A stretch of DNA of 64,000 nt, taken from contig RFYV01000001.1 in NCBI GenBank assembly GCA_009921265.1, forward strand, positions 62,001-126,000. The letters run 5' to 3'. A program made the position numbers and the translations under genes. This stretch comes from Betaproteobacteria bacterium (GTDB taxonomy: Bacteria > Pseudomonadota > Gammaproteobacteria > Burkholderiales > Burkholderiaceae_C). The notes under the pieces were generated by a model. That model had not been told where the DNA came from and did no database searches. It was given only the letters and a program-made list of their open reading frames with translations. Numbering within the stretch: the first letter of the stretch is position 1; each line of letters opens with the position of its first letter. Below are positions 10,324 to 19,074 of this stretch, piece by piece.

Positions 10324-11727
10324 ATGTCAGCAGTTTTATCCGATTCAGATTCACAGCATATTTTTGATCCGCAAGTTGCCAATTTGCGTATTCCTCCTCA
10401 TTCATTAGAGGCGGAGGCCAGTGTGCTCGGCGGTTTGTTACTCGACAACACAGCTTGGGATCGTGTGGGTGATTTACTCAATGAAAATGATTTTTACCGT
10501 TACGAACATCGCCAAGTTTATGCAGCCATTTATGCATTGGTGAGCACTTCGCGTCCCGCAGACGTGATTACGGTTTATGAACATTTACAAAGTCAAGGTA
10601 AGACCGATGAGGTGGGTGGTCTGGCCTATCTCAACTCATTGGCTCAGTATGTGCCCAGTGCCAGCAATATTCGTCGCTATGGAGAAATTGTTCGTGAGCG
10701 CGCAATTCTCAGAAAATTGGTTTCCGTCAGCGACGATATCGCGACACAAGCCTTTAATACACAAGGCCGACAAGTCTCTCAAATTTTGGATGATGCCGAA
10801 CAAAAAATCTTCAGCATTGGAGAAGAAGGCTCGCGCATGCGTCAAGGCTTTCATTCCATGGAAGACTTGGTCGTTGAGTTGCTCGACCGTGTGGAGGAGA
10901 TGGCAAAAAATCCAAACGACATAACTGGCGTACCCACTGGTTTTTATGATTTCGATCGCATGACTTCGGGTTTGCAACCCGGTGATTTAATTGTTTTAGC
11001 CGCGCGTCCATCGATGGGTAAAACTGCATTAGCGATTAATATCGCAGAGCATGTCGCATTACAAGAAGGTTTGCCCGTTGCTGTGTTTTCAATGGAGATG
11101 GGTGCGTCTCAATTGGCAATTCGTATGGTCGGATCAATTGGGCGCATTGATCAAAGTCGATTGCGAACAGGAAAATTAAATGAAGATGAATGGCCTCGCT
11201 TGTCTGAAGCCATCGAAAAGCTGAGATCGGTTTCTTTATTTATTGATGAGACGGCGGGTTTAACAACGTCTGAGTTACGTGCCAATGCAAGACGCCTATC
11301 GCGTCGATGCGGTAAGCTGGGTTTGATTGTGGTTGATTACTTGCAATTGATGACGGGTAGCAGTGGAAGCGATGGTGAAAATCGCGCTACCGAATTGGGA
11401 GAAATCTCTCGCGGTTTAAAAATGCTAGCTAAAGAATTGCAGTGTCCTGTGATTGCATTGTCACAGCTCAATCGAGGTGTTGAACAACGTACTGATAAAC
11501 GACCAATGATGAGTGACTTGCGTGAATCGGGCGCGATTGAGCAAGATGCCGATGTGATTATGTTTATTTACCGCGATGACTATTACAACAAAGACAGCAA
11601 AGAGCCAGGCGTTGCTGAAGTGATTATTGGTAAGCAAAGAAATGGACCCACGGGCACCGTCAAGCTCACATTCCTTAAGCCCATTACCAAATTTGAATCG
11701 ATGGCTTCAAGCCACAGCGATTATTAA
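10324..11727 (+). CDS. dnaB: Replicative DNA helicase DnaB
   Basis: A 467-aa hexameric 5'-3' helicase of the replication fork. The N-terminal domain (PPHSLEAEASVLGGLLLDN to about residue 110) binds primase. The RecA-like C-terminal domain carries Walker A in ARPSMGKTALA (Lys at residue 233), Walker B in LIVVDYLQLM, and the DnaB motifs LSQLNRGVEQR and SDLRESGAIEQDADVI. No intein is present. The start ATG has GGAAG upstream. The gene ends back to back with the convergent PhoH-family gene; the stops abut. Location behind rpsF-rpsR-rplI is standard in proteobacteria. Confidence 0.97.
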   Translation: MSAVLSDSDSQHIFDPQVANLRIPPHSLEAEASVLGGLLLDNTAWDRVGDLLNENDFYRYEHRQVYAAIYALVSTSRPADVITVYEHLQSQGKTDEVGGLAYLNSLAQYVPSASNIRRYGEIVRERAILRKLVSVSDDIATQAFNTQGRQVSQILDDAEQKIFSIGEEGSRMRQGFHSMEDLVVELLDRVEEMAKNPNDITGVPTGFYDFDRMTSGLQPGDLIVLAARPSMGKTALAINIAEHVALQEGLPVAVFSMEMGASQLAIRMVGSIGRIDQSRLRTGKLNEDEWPRLSEAIEKLRSVSLFIDETAGLTTSELRANARRLSRRCGKLGLIVVDYLQLMTGSSGSDGENRATELGEISRGLKMLAKELQCPVIALSQLNRGVEQRTDKRPMMSDLRESGAIEQDADVIMFIYRDDYYNKDSKEPGVAEVIIGKQRNGPTGTVKLTFLKPITKFESMASSHSDY

Positions 11728-13380
11728 TTAAAGCGCGTCGCTTGCAAAATCGGCTAAGCGCGAACGCTCACCTCTGGCCAAGGTGATATGTCCACCGTGA
11801 GGCCAACCTTTAAATTTATCCACTGCAAAGGTGAGCCCCGATGAGCCCTCGGTGAGATAGGGCGTATCGATTTGAGCTAAGTTACCCATACAAACAATTT
11901 TGGTTCCAGGACCTGCGCGTGTGATGAGCGTTTTCATTTGCTTAGGCGTTAAATTTTGAGCTTCATCGATGATGACGTATTTGTTCATGAATGTTCTGCC
12001 ACGCATAAAGTTCATGCTCTTGACTTTGATGCGACTGCGAATTAATTCATTGGTTGCAGCGCGGCCCCATTCACCAGCGTTCGTATCGGTTTTGGCGAGC
12101 GCTTCGAGGTTGTCGTCAAGAGCGCCCATCCATGGGCCCATTTTTTCTTCTTCGGTGCCAGGTAAAAAACCAATGTCTTCGCCTACACTCACAGTGGCGC
12201 GTGTCATGATGATTTCTGTGTAGCGACGATCATCGAGCACTTGGGTGAGGCCCGACGCCAACGCCATGAGTGTTTTGCCTGAGCCTGCTGTGCCTGCGAG
12301 TGTGACAAAGTCAATGTCTGGGTCCATCAATAAATTGAGTGCAAAATTTTGTTCGCGATTGCGCGCAGTGACACCCCACACCGCATTTTTGATGTGGGTG
12401 TAATCTTTGAGTGTTTTGAGCGTTGCAGTTTTTCCGCGAATTTCTGTGACTCTTGCATAAAGAGAGGGCTCACCTGGCGCTTCAAAATAAACAAATTGGT
12501 TGATGAGCAATTCGGGAACGATGGGGCCGTTGATGCGATAAAAAGTATTGCTACCTGATTGCCAACTTTCAACAGCTTTTCCATTCTTGGACCAAAAATT
12601 GGAAGGTAGTGCTAACCATCCTGAATACAACAAGTCGCCGTCTTCAAGCGTTTTGTCGTTTTGGTAGTCTTCGGCAGCAAGTCCAAGTGCGCGTGCTTTG
12701 ACGCGTATGTTGATGTCCTTCGAAACCAATACGACTTCGCGCGGTGAGTGTTGCGCTCGCAGCGCTTCAACGACACCTAAAATTTGATTATCTGCTTTGC
12801 CTTGTGGAAGACTGCTGGGTAAGTCAAAGTGCAAAGCTTGAGTTTGAAAAAAAAGTTTGCCAGAAACTTCAATGTGTCCTGTGCTATCAAGCTTTAAACC
12901 TTGGGTCATATCGGCATTGGCGATACCAGCCAATGCGTCGAGAGTTCGACTGGTTTGCCGCGCATTGCGTGCAACTTCTGTCATTCCCTTTTTGTTGTTG
13001 TCGAGCTCTTCAAGAACAATCATCGGCAAAAAAACGTCGTGCTCTTCGAAGCGAAATAAACACATGGGGTCGTGCATCAATACATTGGTATCGAGTACAA
13101 ATAATTTAGCAGGACCTTTGTTTTTGAATTTAATTTTTTTGATTGATGCTGCGTTTGTTTTATGTGTAGCAATCGGTTCGCGGGGTGATTGCTCTAAAAC
13201 CTCAACTTTTGCACCAGCCCCCGTTTGGGGTTCGAATAGCTCGAGAGAAGCAGGCGTCGATTTTTCTATGTCCGCATGACGGATTTCAGATTTACGGGGG
13301 GATTTTTGAGAGACTGTTAAGCCAATTGAATCTTTGTTTAACAGCATTGCACGATGGGTCGGGGCGGGTGGCAGAGGCAT
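11728..13380 (-). CDS. PIN-domain / PhoH-family ATPase (PhoH2-like)
   Basis: A 550-aa protein with three parts: a poorly conserved N-terminal tail (residues 1-90), a PIN nuclease domain (LFVLDTNVLMHDPMCLF, with acidic residues in VLEELDNNKKG and LVSKDINIRVKA), and a C-terminal PhoH ATPase domain (Walker A GTAGSGKT around residue 365, Walker B YVIIDEAQNLTPKQMK). PIN-PhoH fusions (PhoH2) are described as RNA helicase/ribonucleases in actinobacteria; in proteobacteria the role is not settled. It is a single-gene unit convergent with dnaB; the peroxiredoxin gene ends 79 bp upstream of its start. Confidence 0.85.
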   Translation of the reverse strand: MPLPPAPTHRAMLLNKDSIGLTVSQKSPRKSEIRHADIEKSTPASLELFEPQTGAGAKVEVLEQSPREPIATHKTNAASIKKIKFKNKGPAKLFVLDTNVLMHDPMCLFRFEEHDVFLPMIVLEELDNNKKGMTEVARNARQTSRTLDALAGIANADMTQGLKLDSTGHIEVSGKLFFQTQALHFDLPSSLPQGKADNQILGVVEALRAQHSPREVVLVSKDINIRVKARALGLAAEDYQNDKTLEDGDLLYSGWLALPSNFWSKNGKAVESWQSGSNTFYRINGPIVPELLINQFVYFEAPGEPSLYARVTEIRGKTATLKTLKDYTHIKNAVWGVTARNREQNFALNLLMDPDIDFVTLAGTAGSGKTLMALASGLTQVLDDRRYTEIIMTRATVSVGEDIGFLPGTEEEKMGPWMGALDDNLEALAKTDTNAGEWGRAATNELIRSRIKVKSMNFMRGRTFMNKYVIIDEAQNLTPKQMKTLITRAGPGTKIVCMGNLAQIDTPYLTEGSSGLTFAVDKFKGWPHGGHITLARGERSRLADFASDAL

Positions 13381-13459
13381 GTTGGATTGAAATGTAAAAC
13401 GCTACCCTATCTCATGGATAAGAAAATGTTTGAAGAGGAGGGACTGCAAAACCGAAGCG

Positions 13460-13948
13460 TCAAACTGTTGTAACAGCCGCTTTTTTGATGGCCTTTACCG
13501 CTTTGAGCACTTCGTCTACATGCCCTGGGACTTTGAGGCCACGCCATTCTTGTTTGAGTAAGCCATCTGCACCAACTAAAAAAGTGCTTCTTTCGATGCC
13601 TTTTACTTTTTTGCCATACATGATCTTGTTTTTGACAACGCCAAACATGTGACACATTTTTTCTTCTGTATCCGCGATGAGTTCAAAGGGTAACTCTAAT
13701 TTTTCTTTGAAAAGATCGTGGGACTTCATGTTGTCGCGGGATACGCCAAAAATAACGGCCCCTGCTTTGGTGAAATCTTTGAATTTATCTCTGAACTGCA
13801 TGGCTTCAGTGGTGCATCCAGGCGTGTTGTCTTTGGGGTAAAAGTACAAAACCACTGGTTGACCGGAGTGCGAATGATTGGAAACTTTGACGCCATTGGT
13901 GGCATTTGCTTCGAACTCTGGGAGGGGTTTGTTTACAACGATAGCCAT
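13460..13948 (-). CDS. bcp: Thioredoxin-dependent peroxiredoxin (Bcp/PrxQ type)
   Basis: A 162-aa peroxiredoxin with the peroxidatic cysteine in YFYPKDNTPGCTTEAMQFRD (about residue 45), the VSRDNMKSHDLFKEKLELPF region and a C-terminal segment (ERSTFLVGADGLLKQEWRG). It reduces hydrogen peroxide and organic hydroperoxides using thioredoxin. The second Cys of the usual CTxEAC motif is absent (CTTEAM), so the enzyme is 1-Cys-like or resolves through another thiol. It precedes the PhoH-family gene on the same strand; the two are often neighbours in Burkholderiales. Confidence 0.9.
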   Translation of the reverse strand: MAIVVNKPLPEFEANATNGVKVSNHSHSGQPVVLYFYPKDNTPGCTTEAMQFRDKFKDFTKAGAVIFGVSRDNMKSHDLFKEKLELPFELIADTEEKMCHMFGVVKNKIMYGKKVKGIERSTFLVGADGLLKQEWRGLKVPGHVDEVLKAVKAIKKAAVTTV

Positions 13949-14073
13949 GTTCTATATATCCAGAAGTGACAGTGCAACCTGCGAATGAGGCAGCACAATT
14001 CACTATTTTATCTTGTTTTCATGTGAAATTTGATGGGGATGAACGAATCTGTAATTAAACCTTTGGTGTAACT

Positions 14074-14466
14074 TCAATCCATTGGATGGGTTGAGGTCAA
14101 TTCAATTAACAGGGCTGCGGCCACGTTTCTTCCCTCACCAGCCAAAATGTTGTAGGTGCGGCATGCCGCCTGCGTGTCCATGGTTTCTAGCCCTATTTTT
14201 TGCTGCATCAAGGGCATTAACCATGAGCCTTGGACAAAACGGAGTTGTCGGCCGCTGCCAAAGATGATCAATTCCACCTCAAGATCAGCCAATTGTTTGA
14301 AGTGAAACTCGTTGAGCTGAGTAAAACTACCGCATTTCCAGTCGATGCGCTGACCTTGAGAGGTCAAAATCAAACTGTGAAATAGCTTTTCTCCATTGAC
14401 AGCAACCCAGTCTGGGCCATATCCGGTGATGGAAGTTGATTCAAATTGATCGGGTTGTAGTTTCAT
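14074..14466 (-). CDS. Mth938-like (DUF498/NDUFAF3 fold) protein
   Basis: A 130-aa protein with the Mth938-domain pattern: SITGYGPDWVAVNGEKL in the first third, a central VELIIFGSGRQLRF, then IGLETMDTQAACRTYNILAGEGRNVAAALLIE. The eukaryotic relative NDUFAF3 is a complex I assembly factor; the bacterial proteins have no established function. It is transcribed divergently from the aminotransferase-hom-thrC operon, a frequent position for it in beta-proteobacteria. Short, with no catalytic motif that I can name. Confidence 0.8.
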   Translation of the reverse strand: MKLQPDQFESTSITGYGPDWVAVNGEKLFHSLILTSQGQRIDWKCGSFTQLNEFHFKQLADLEVELIIFGSGRQLRFVQGSWLMPLMQQKIGLETMDTQAACRTYNILAGEGRNVAAALLIELTSTHPMD

Positions 14467-14524
14467 AGAGAATTGAGCCCGCCTGAATCGGAAAAAGATG
14501 AATAATTATGGTCAAATTATAGTT

Positions 14525-14552
14525 CTTCGCCCTTAGCGAAGTCCTAGGGAGG
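14525..14552 (+). promoter_or_regulatory. Leader hairpin and ribosome binding site deciding a TTG start
   Basis: CTTCGC (14525-14530) and GCGAAG (14536-14541) form a perfect 6-bp stem with a 5-nt loop. A strong purine-rich site AGGGAGGG (about 14545-14552) follows, four to five bases before the TTG start at 14557. The hairpin lies directly in front of the ribosome binding site; there is no T-run, so it is not a terminator. Confidence 0.5.
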
Positions 14553-14556
14553 GACT

Positions 14557-15783
14557 TTGAAAACAATCCACAAATCTACCAAACTTGATAACGTCTGTTA
14601 TGACATACGAGGACCTGTTCTTGAGCGCGCCCATCAAATGGAAGAGGAGGGGCATAAAATCATCAAGCTCAACATCGGCAATTTGGCTGTGTTTGGCTTT
14701 GACGCACCTGAAGAAATTCAACAAGACATGATTCGTAATCTGCCCAACGCGGCAGGTTACTCCGATAGCAAAGGTATTTTTGCGGCGCGCAAAGCGGTGA
14801 TGCATTACACACAACAGCAAGGCATTGCGGGTGTGGGCTTAGAAGATATTTATTTGGGCAATGGAGCAAGCGAGCTCATTGTGATGGCCACCAATGCCTT
14901 ACTCAACGATGGCGATGAAATGTTAATCCCTGCGCCTGATTACCCATTGTGGACAGCGGCTGTTAGTTTATCGGGCGGGCATCCTGTGCATTACATGTGC
15001 GACGAGTCCAACGGATGGATGCCCAATCTAGACGATATTCGAAAAAAAGTCACCAGCAAAACCAAAGGCATTGTGGTGATCAATCCGAACAATCCAACGG
15101 GTGCTTTGTATTCAAATGAATTGTTGTTAGGTATTTTGGCTATTGCGCGTGAGCATGGTTTGGTGGTGTTTGCAGACGAGGTTTACGATAAAGTTTTGTA
15201 TGACGGTGTTAAACACACGGCCATTGGTAGTTTGTCTAGCGATGTTTTAACGCTCACATTCAACTCTTTGTCCAAGAGTTACAGGTCGTGTGGCTATCGA
15301 TCGGGATGGCTCATTGTTTCAGGCGATAAAAAACCTGCCAAAGATTACATCGTCGGTCTCAACATGTTGTCGTCCATGCGTTTGTGCGCCAATGTGCCAG
15401 GTCAAAGCGCGATTCAAACCGCATTGGGCGGCTATCAAAGTATTGATGATTTGGTCAAACCTGGTGGCAGGCTTTGCAGACAGCGCGATCTGGCTTATGA
15501 ATTGATTATTCAAATACCAGGTGTCACATGTGTCAAGCCACAAGCCGCTTTATACATGTTTCCACGCTTAGATCCAAAAATTTATCCCATTAAAGACGAT
15601 CAAGAATTCATCTACGAAATGTTGCAAGAAACCAAAGTATTGTTGGTTCAAGGAACGGGATTCAATTGGCACGCACCCGATCATTTCCGAATTGTGTTTT
15701 TACCCCATGAAGATGATTTGCGCATTGCTGTTGGGCGCATTGCAAAATTTTTAGAAACTTATAGAAAACTACACAACACATGA
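14557..15783 (+). CDS. PLP-dependent aminotransferase (AlaA/AlaC type)
   Basis: A 408-aa fold-type I aminotransferase. The N-terminus has VCYDIRGPVLERAHQMEEEGHKIIKLNIGN, then YLGNGASELI, NPNNPTGALY, the active-site Lys in NSLSKSYRSCGYRSGW, and the substrate-carboxylate Arg in HFRIVFLP. Closest in type to the alanine-forming transaminases AlaA/AlaC of E. coli; in this operon position it probably supplies or drains alanine/glutamate for amino-acid synthesis. It starts at TTG: no ATG gives the full conserved N-terminus, and a strong ribosome binding site sits just ahead. Its stop overlaps the hom start by 4 bp. Confidence 0.88.
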   Translation: MKTIHKSTKLDNVCYDIRGPVLERAHQMEEEGHKIIKLNIGNLAVFGFDAPEEIQQDMIRNLPNAAGYSDSKGIFAARKAVMHYTQQQGIAGVGLEDIYLGNGASELIVMATNALLNDGDEMLIPAPDYPLWTAAVSLSGGHPVHYMCDESNGWMPNLDDIRKKVTSKTKGIVVINPNNPTGALYSNELLLGILAIAREHGLVVFADEVYDKVLYDGVKHTAIGSLSSDVLTLTFNSLSKSYRSCGYRSGWLIVSGDKKPAKDYIVGLNMLSSMRLCANVPGQSAIQTALGGYQSIDDLVKPGGRLCRQRDLAYELIIQIPGVTCVKPQAALYMFPRLDPKIYPIKDDQEFIYEMLQETKVLLVQGTGFNWHAPDHFRIVFLPHEDDLRIAVGRIAKFLETYRKLHNT

Positions 15784-17090
15784 AACCCATACACGTTGGT
15801 TTACTAGGCATAGGAACGGTTGGTAGCGGCACGTTTGAAGTGCTCAAGCGCAATCAAGAAGAAATTAAAGGACGCGCTGGTCGAGGAATTGAAATCACCA
15901 TGGTGGCCGATTTAGATACGGCACGCGCGCAAGCCATTGTGGGCGCTGGCGTGAAGGTGGTGAACGACGCGAAACTCGTGATTGCAAACCCTGATATCGA
16001 TATCGTGATTGAACTAATTGGTGGATATGGCATTGCGCGTCAATTGGTGATTGCTGCTATTGAGGCCGGTAAGCATGTTGTCACCGCTAATAAGGCATTG
16101 ATTGCTGTGCATGGCACCGAAATTTTTGAAGCCGCGCATCGCAAAGGCGTGATTGTTGCGTTTGAAGCGGCAGTTGCTGGTGGCATTCCTATCATCAAAT
16201 CTTTGCGTGAAGGATTAACTGCTAATCGAATTCAATGGATCGCTGGCATCATCAATGGCACGACCAATTTTATTTTGTCAGAGATGCGCGACAAAGGCTT
16301 GGCGTTTGATGATGTACTCAAACAAGCGCAAGCTTTGGGTTATGCAGAAGCCGATCCTACTTTTGATATTGAAGGTGTTGATGCGGCGCACAAAGCCACC
16401 ATCATGTCGGCAATTGCGTTTGGTATCAAAGTTCAGTTTGACAAAGCCTATGTCGAAGGCATCACGCGGCTTGAGTCACAAGATATTCGCTACGCAGAGC
16501 AAATGGGCTATCGCATCAAACTTTTGGGTATTGCCAAGCGTGTAGCAACGGGTGTTGAGTTGCGAGTCCATCCCTGTTTGGTTCCAGAAAAACGATTAAT
16601 CGCAAATGTAGAAGGAGCGATGAATGCGGTGATGGTGCAAGCCGATGCGGTTGGCACCACTTTATATTATGGAAAAGGGGCGGGTAGTGAACCTACTGCA
16701 AGTGCTGTCATTGCAGACTTGGTTGATATCACGCGTTTGCATACGGCGGACCCCTTGCATCGTGTGCCGCATTTGGCGTTTCAGCCCGATGCCATGAGCG
16801 ATGTACCTATACTGCCAATGGATAAGGTGGTCACCAGTTATTACTTGCGATTGCGCGTAGCCGATCAAGCTGGAGTGCTTGCCAAACTCACCGGAATTTT
16901 GGCTACATCCAATATTAGTATCGATGCCGTGTTGCAAAGGCCAGCTGGCGAAATACAAAATCAAACCGATCTCATTATTTTGACGCACGCTTGTGTGGAG
17001 TCAGCGATGAACACGGCTATTGCACAAATGCAGTTATTAACAACAGTCTTGGCACCCATTATTCGCATTCGAAAAGAAGAGCTCAACTGA
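15780..17090 (+). CDS. hom: Homoserine dehydrogenase
   Basis: A 436-aa enzyme that reduces aspartate semialdehyde to homoserine for Thr and Met synthesis. The NAD(P)-binding motif GIGTVGSGT is at residues 9-17, followed by VTANKALIA, GGIPIIKSLREGL, the catalytic region AQALGYAEADPTFDIEGVDAAHK, and a C-terminal ACT domain (YYLRLRVADQAGVLAKLTGILA) that normally senses threonine. It is monofunctional: no aspartokinase is fused. It is coupled to the aminotransferase gene upstream (ATGA overlap) and to thrC downstream (1-bp overlap). Confidence 0.96.
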   Translation: MKPIHVGLLGIGTVGSGTFEVLKRNQEEIKGRAGRGIEITMVADLDTARAQAIVGAGVKVVNDAKLVIANPDIDIVIELIGGYGIARQLVIAAIEAGKHVVTANKALIAVHGTEIFEAAHRKGVIVAFEAAVAGGIPIIKSLREGLTANRIQWIAGIINGTTNFILSEMRDKGLAFDDVLKQAQALGYAEADPTFDIEGVDAAHKATIMSAIAFGIKVQFDKAYVEGITRLESQDIRYAEQMGYRIKLLGIAKRVATGVELRVHPCLVPEKRLIANVEGAMNAVMVQADAVGTTLYYGKGAGSEPTASAVIADLVDITRLHTADPLHRVPHLAFQPDAMSDVPILPMDKVVTSYYLRLRVADQAGVLAKLTGILATSNISIDAVLQRPAGEIQNQTDLIILTHACVESAMNTAIAQMQLLTTVLAPIIRIRKEELN

Positions 17091-18535
17091 TGTTTTACTT
17101 GTCAACTCGCGGGCATCCCGATCGCCGTCATTTTTGTGAAATATTGTTAGAGGGCTTGGCACCCGATGGTGGTTTGTATATGCCCGATTCTTATCCTCAG
17201 ATGGATACAGACGCTTTGCAAAATTTACGCCATCTTTACCAATCAAAAGGCTATGCTGCTTTGGCTTTTACGATTTTGTCTTTGTACATCGACGATATAC
17301 CGCCAGAAGATTTAATGGTGATCTGTCAAAAAACATACACCTCAAAAGTGTTTGGCGATGACCGAATCGTGCCATTGCGTCCATTAGAAAATAATTTATA
17401 TTTGCAGGCTTTGTCCAACGGCCCCACATTGGCTTTCAAAGACATGGCGATGCAATTGCTTGGTAACTTGTTCGAATACGAGTTGGATCGGCGTCAAGAA
17501 GAATTAAATATTTTGGGCGCAACGTCGGGAGACACGGGGAGTGCTGCTGAATACGCCATGCGTGGCAAAAAAGGCGTGCGGGTTTTTATGACGAGCCCAC
17601 ATGGGCGCATGAGTGCTTTTCAGCAAGCGCAAATGTTTAGCTTGCAAGACGACAATATTTTTAACATCGCCATCGAAGGTGTCTTTGATGACTGTCAAGA
17701 CATTGTTAAAGCAGTCTCCAATGATTTGAATTTCAAACGTGAATTCAAAATTGGAACGATTAACTCTATTAACTGGGCTCGTTTATTGGCGCAGGTGGTG
17801 TATTACTTTGCGGGTTATTTTCAAGCCACAACCAGTAATGTGCAAAAGGTGAGTTTTACTGTGCCCAGTGGCAATTTTGGCAATGTGTGCGCGGGTCACG
17901 TGGCGCGCATGATGGGTTTGCCTATTGTTAGATTGGTGATTGCAACCAACGAAAACGATGTACTCGATGAATTCTTTAAAACTGGTATTTATCGCGTGAG
18001 AACTTCAAAAGATACGATTGAAACATCGAGTCCTTCAATGGATATTTCAAAAGCAAGTAATTTTGAACGTTTCATTTTTGATTTATTGGGTCGAGACTCA
18101 CAACAAACCAAAAAGTTTTTTACGGAAGATCTCAATACCCAAGGTCAATTCAGCCTTCATGCCGATTCGCGCTTTTCACACTGCATCACTCGCTATGGAT
18201 TTGTAAGCGGCAATAGCACTCATGCAAATCGCATTGAGACCATACGCGATACCTACCAACGGTTCAATCAGATCATCGATCCGCACACGGCCGACGGATT
18301 CAAGGTGGCTCGAGAGCAACTACAAACCAGTATTCCAATGATAGTTTTGGAAACCGCGTTGCCGATTAAATTTGCAAGCACTATTGAAGAAGCTTTGAGC
18401 TTCCAACCCGATCGTCCGTCTCAATTTGAGGGCATTGAAGCGTTGCCTAAAAAAGTCAAAGTTATGCCTGCGAATGCTCAACTTGTTAAAGACTTTATTA
18501 AAACCACGTGTCAAACCCAATTGGAAAAACAATGA
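17090..18535 (+). CDS. thrC: Threonine synthase
   Basis: A 481-aa PLP enzyme converting O-phosphohomoserine to threonine. It starts MFYLSTRGHPDRRHFCEILLEGLAPDGGLYMP, typical of the long ThrC class. The PLP lysine is K117 in NGPTLAFKDMAMQ, the phosphate-binding loop is GATSGDTGSAAEYA, and PSGNFGNVCAGHVA follows. The ATG at 17090 shares its A with the hom stop codon; an upstream extension in frame is not credible. The 3' end overlaps mobB by 4 bp. Confidence 0.96.
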   Translation: MFYLSTRGHPDRRHFCEILLEGLAPDGGLYMPDSYPQMDTDALQNLRHLYQSKGYAALAFTILSLYIDDIPPEDLMVICQKTYTSKVFGDDRIVPLRPLENNLYLQALSNGPTLAFKDMAMQLLGNLFEYELDRRQEELNILGATSGDTGSAAEYAMRGKKGVRVFMTSPHGRMSAFQQAQMFSLQDDNIFNIAIEGVFDDCQDIVKAVSNDLNFKREFKIGTINSINWARLLAQVVYYFAGYFQATTSNVQKVSFTVPSGNFGNVCAGHVARMMGLPIVRLVIATNENDVLDEFFKTGIYRVRTSKDTIETSSPSMDISKASNFERFIFDLLGRDSQQTKKFFTEDLNTQGQFSLHADSRFSHCITRYGFVSGNSTHANRIETIRDTYQRFNQIIDPHTADGFKVAREQLQTSIPMIVLETALPIKFASTIEEALSFQPDRPSQFEGIEALPKKVKVMPANAQLVKDFIKTTCQTQLEKQ

Positions 18536-19074
18536 CTGCAGACTCAAAAATGAAGGTGGTCGGTTTTTCTGGCTACTCCAATTCGGGCAAAACAACTTTG
18601 ATTGAAAGCTTGATTCCTGCGATCAAGTTACGTGGGCAACGCGTATCAGTGATTAAACATGCGCATCAAGGTTTTGATATTGATCATGAGGGTAAAGACA
18701 GTTGGAGGCACCGAGAGGCAGGTGCTTTTGAAGTGTTGCTTGTCTCAAGCCAACGAATGGTATTGCAACGCGAATTTGAGCAACAAGCACAACTCACTGT
18801 GCATCACGCATTGGCTGATATTTATAACGGCGTTGATTGGGTGTTGGTTGAAGGATTCAAGGAAAGCGATTTACTCAAAATTGAAGTGTGGCGCCAAGCC
18901 ACGCAACGCGAGCCTCGCTATATGGAAGATGATTTCATTGTGGCAATTGCCAAGGATGAATCCCAATTGCCGCATGAAACACTCAGGCCAGTTTTTGATA
19001 TGACCGATGTGGAATCCATCGCACAATGGTTGATGGACAACGAAGATCGATTTCACTACAGAGAGCCCTTTTGA
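18532..19074 (+). CDS. mobB: Molybdopterin-guanine dinucleotide biosynthesis adaptor MobB
   Basis: A P-loop GTP-binding protein of 180 aa: VVGFSGYSNSGKTTLIESL gives Walker A near residue 15, then VSVIKHAHQGFDIDHEGKDSWRHREAGA, the MobB signature, and VLVEGFKESDLLKIEVWR. It assists MobA in attaching GMP to molybdopterin. The start at 18532 is the ATG of an ATGA overlap with the thrC stop; an upstream in-frame start has no support. No mobA is in the window. Confidence 0.92.
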   Translation: MTADSKMKVVGFSGYSNSGKTTLIESLIPAIKLRGQRVSVIKHAHQGFDIDHEGKDSWRHREAGAFEVLLVSSQRMVLQREFEQQAQLTVHHALADIYNGVDWVLVEGFKESDLLKIEVWRQATQREPRYMEDDFIVAIAKDESQLPHETLRPVFDMTDVESIAQWLMDNEDRFHYREPF

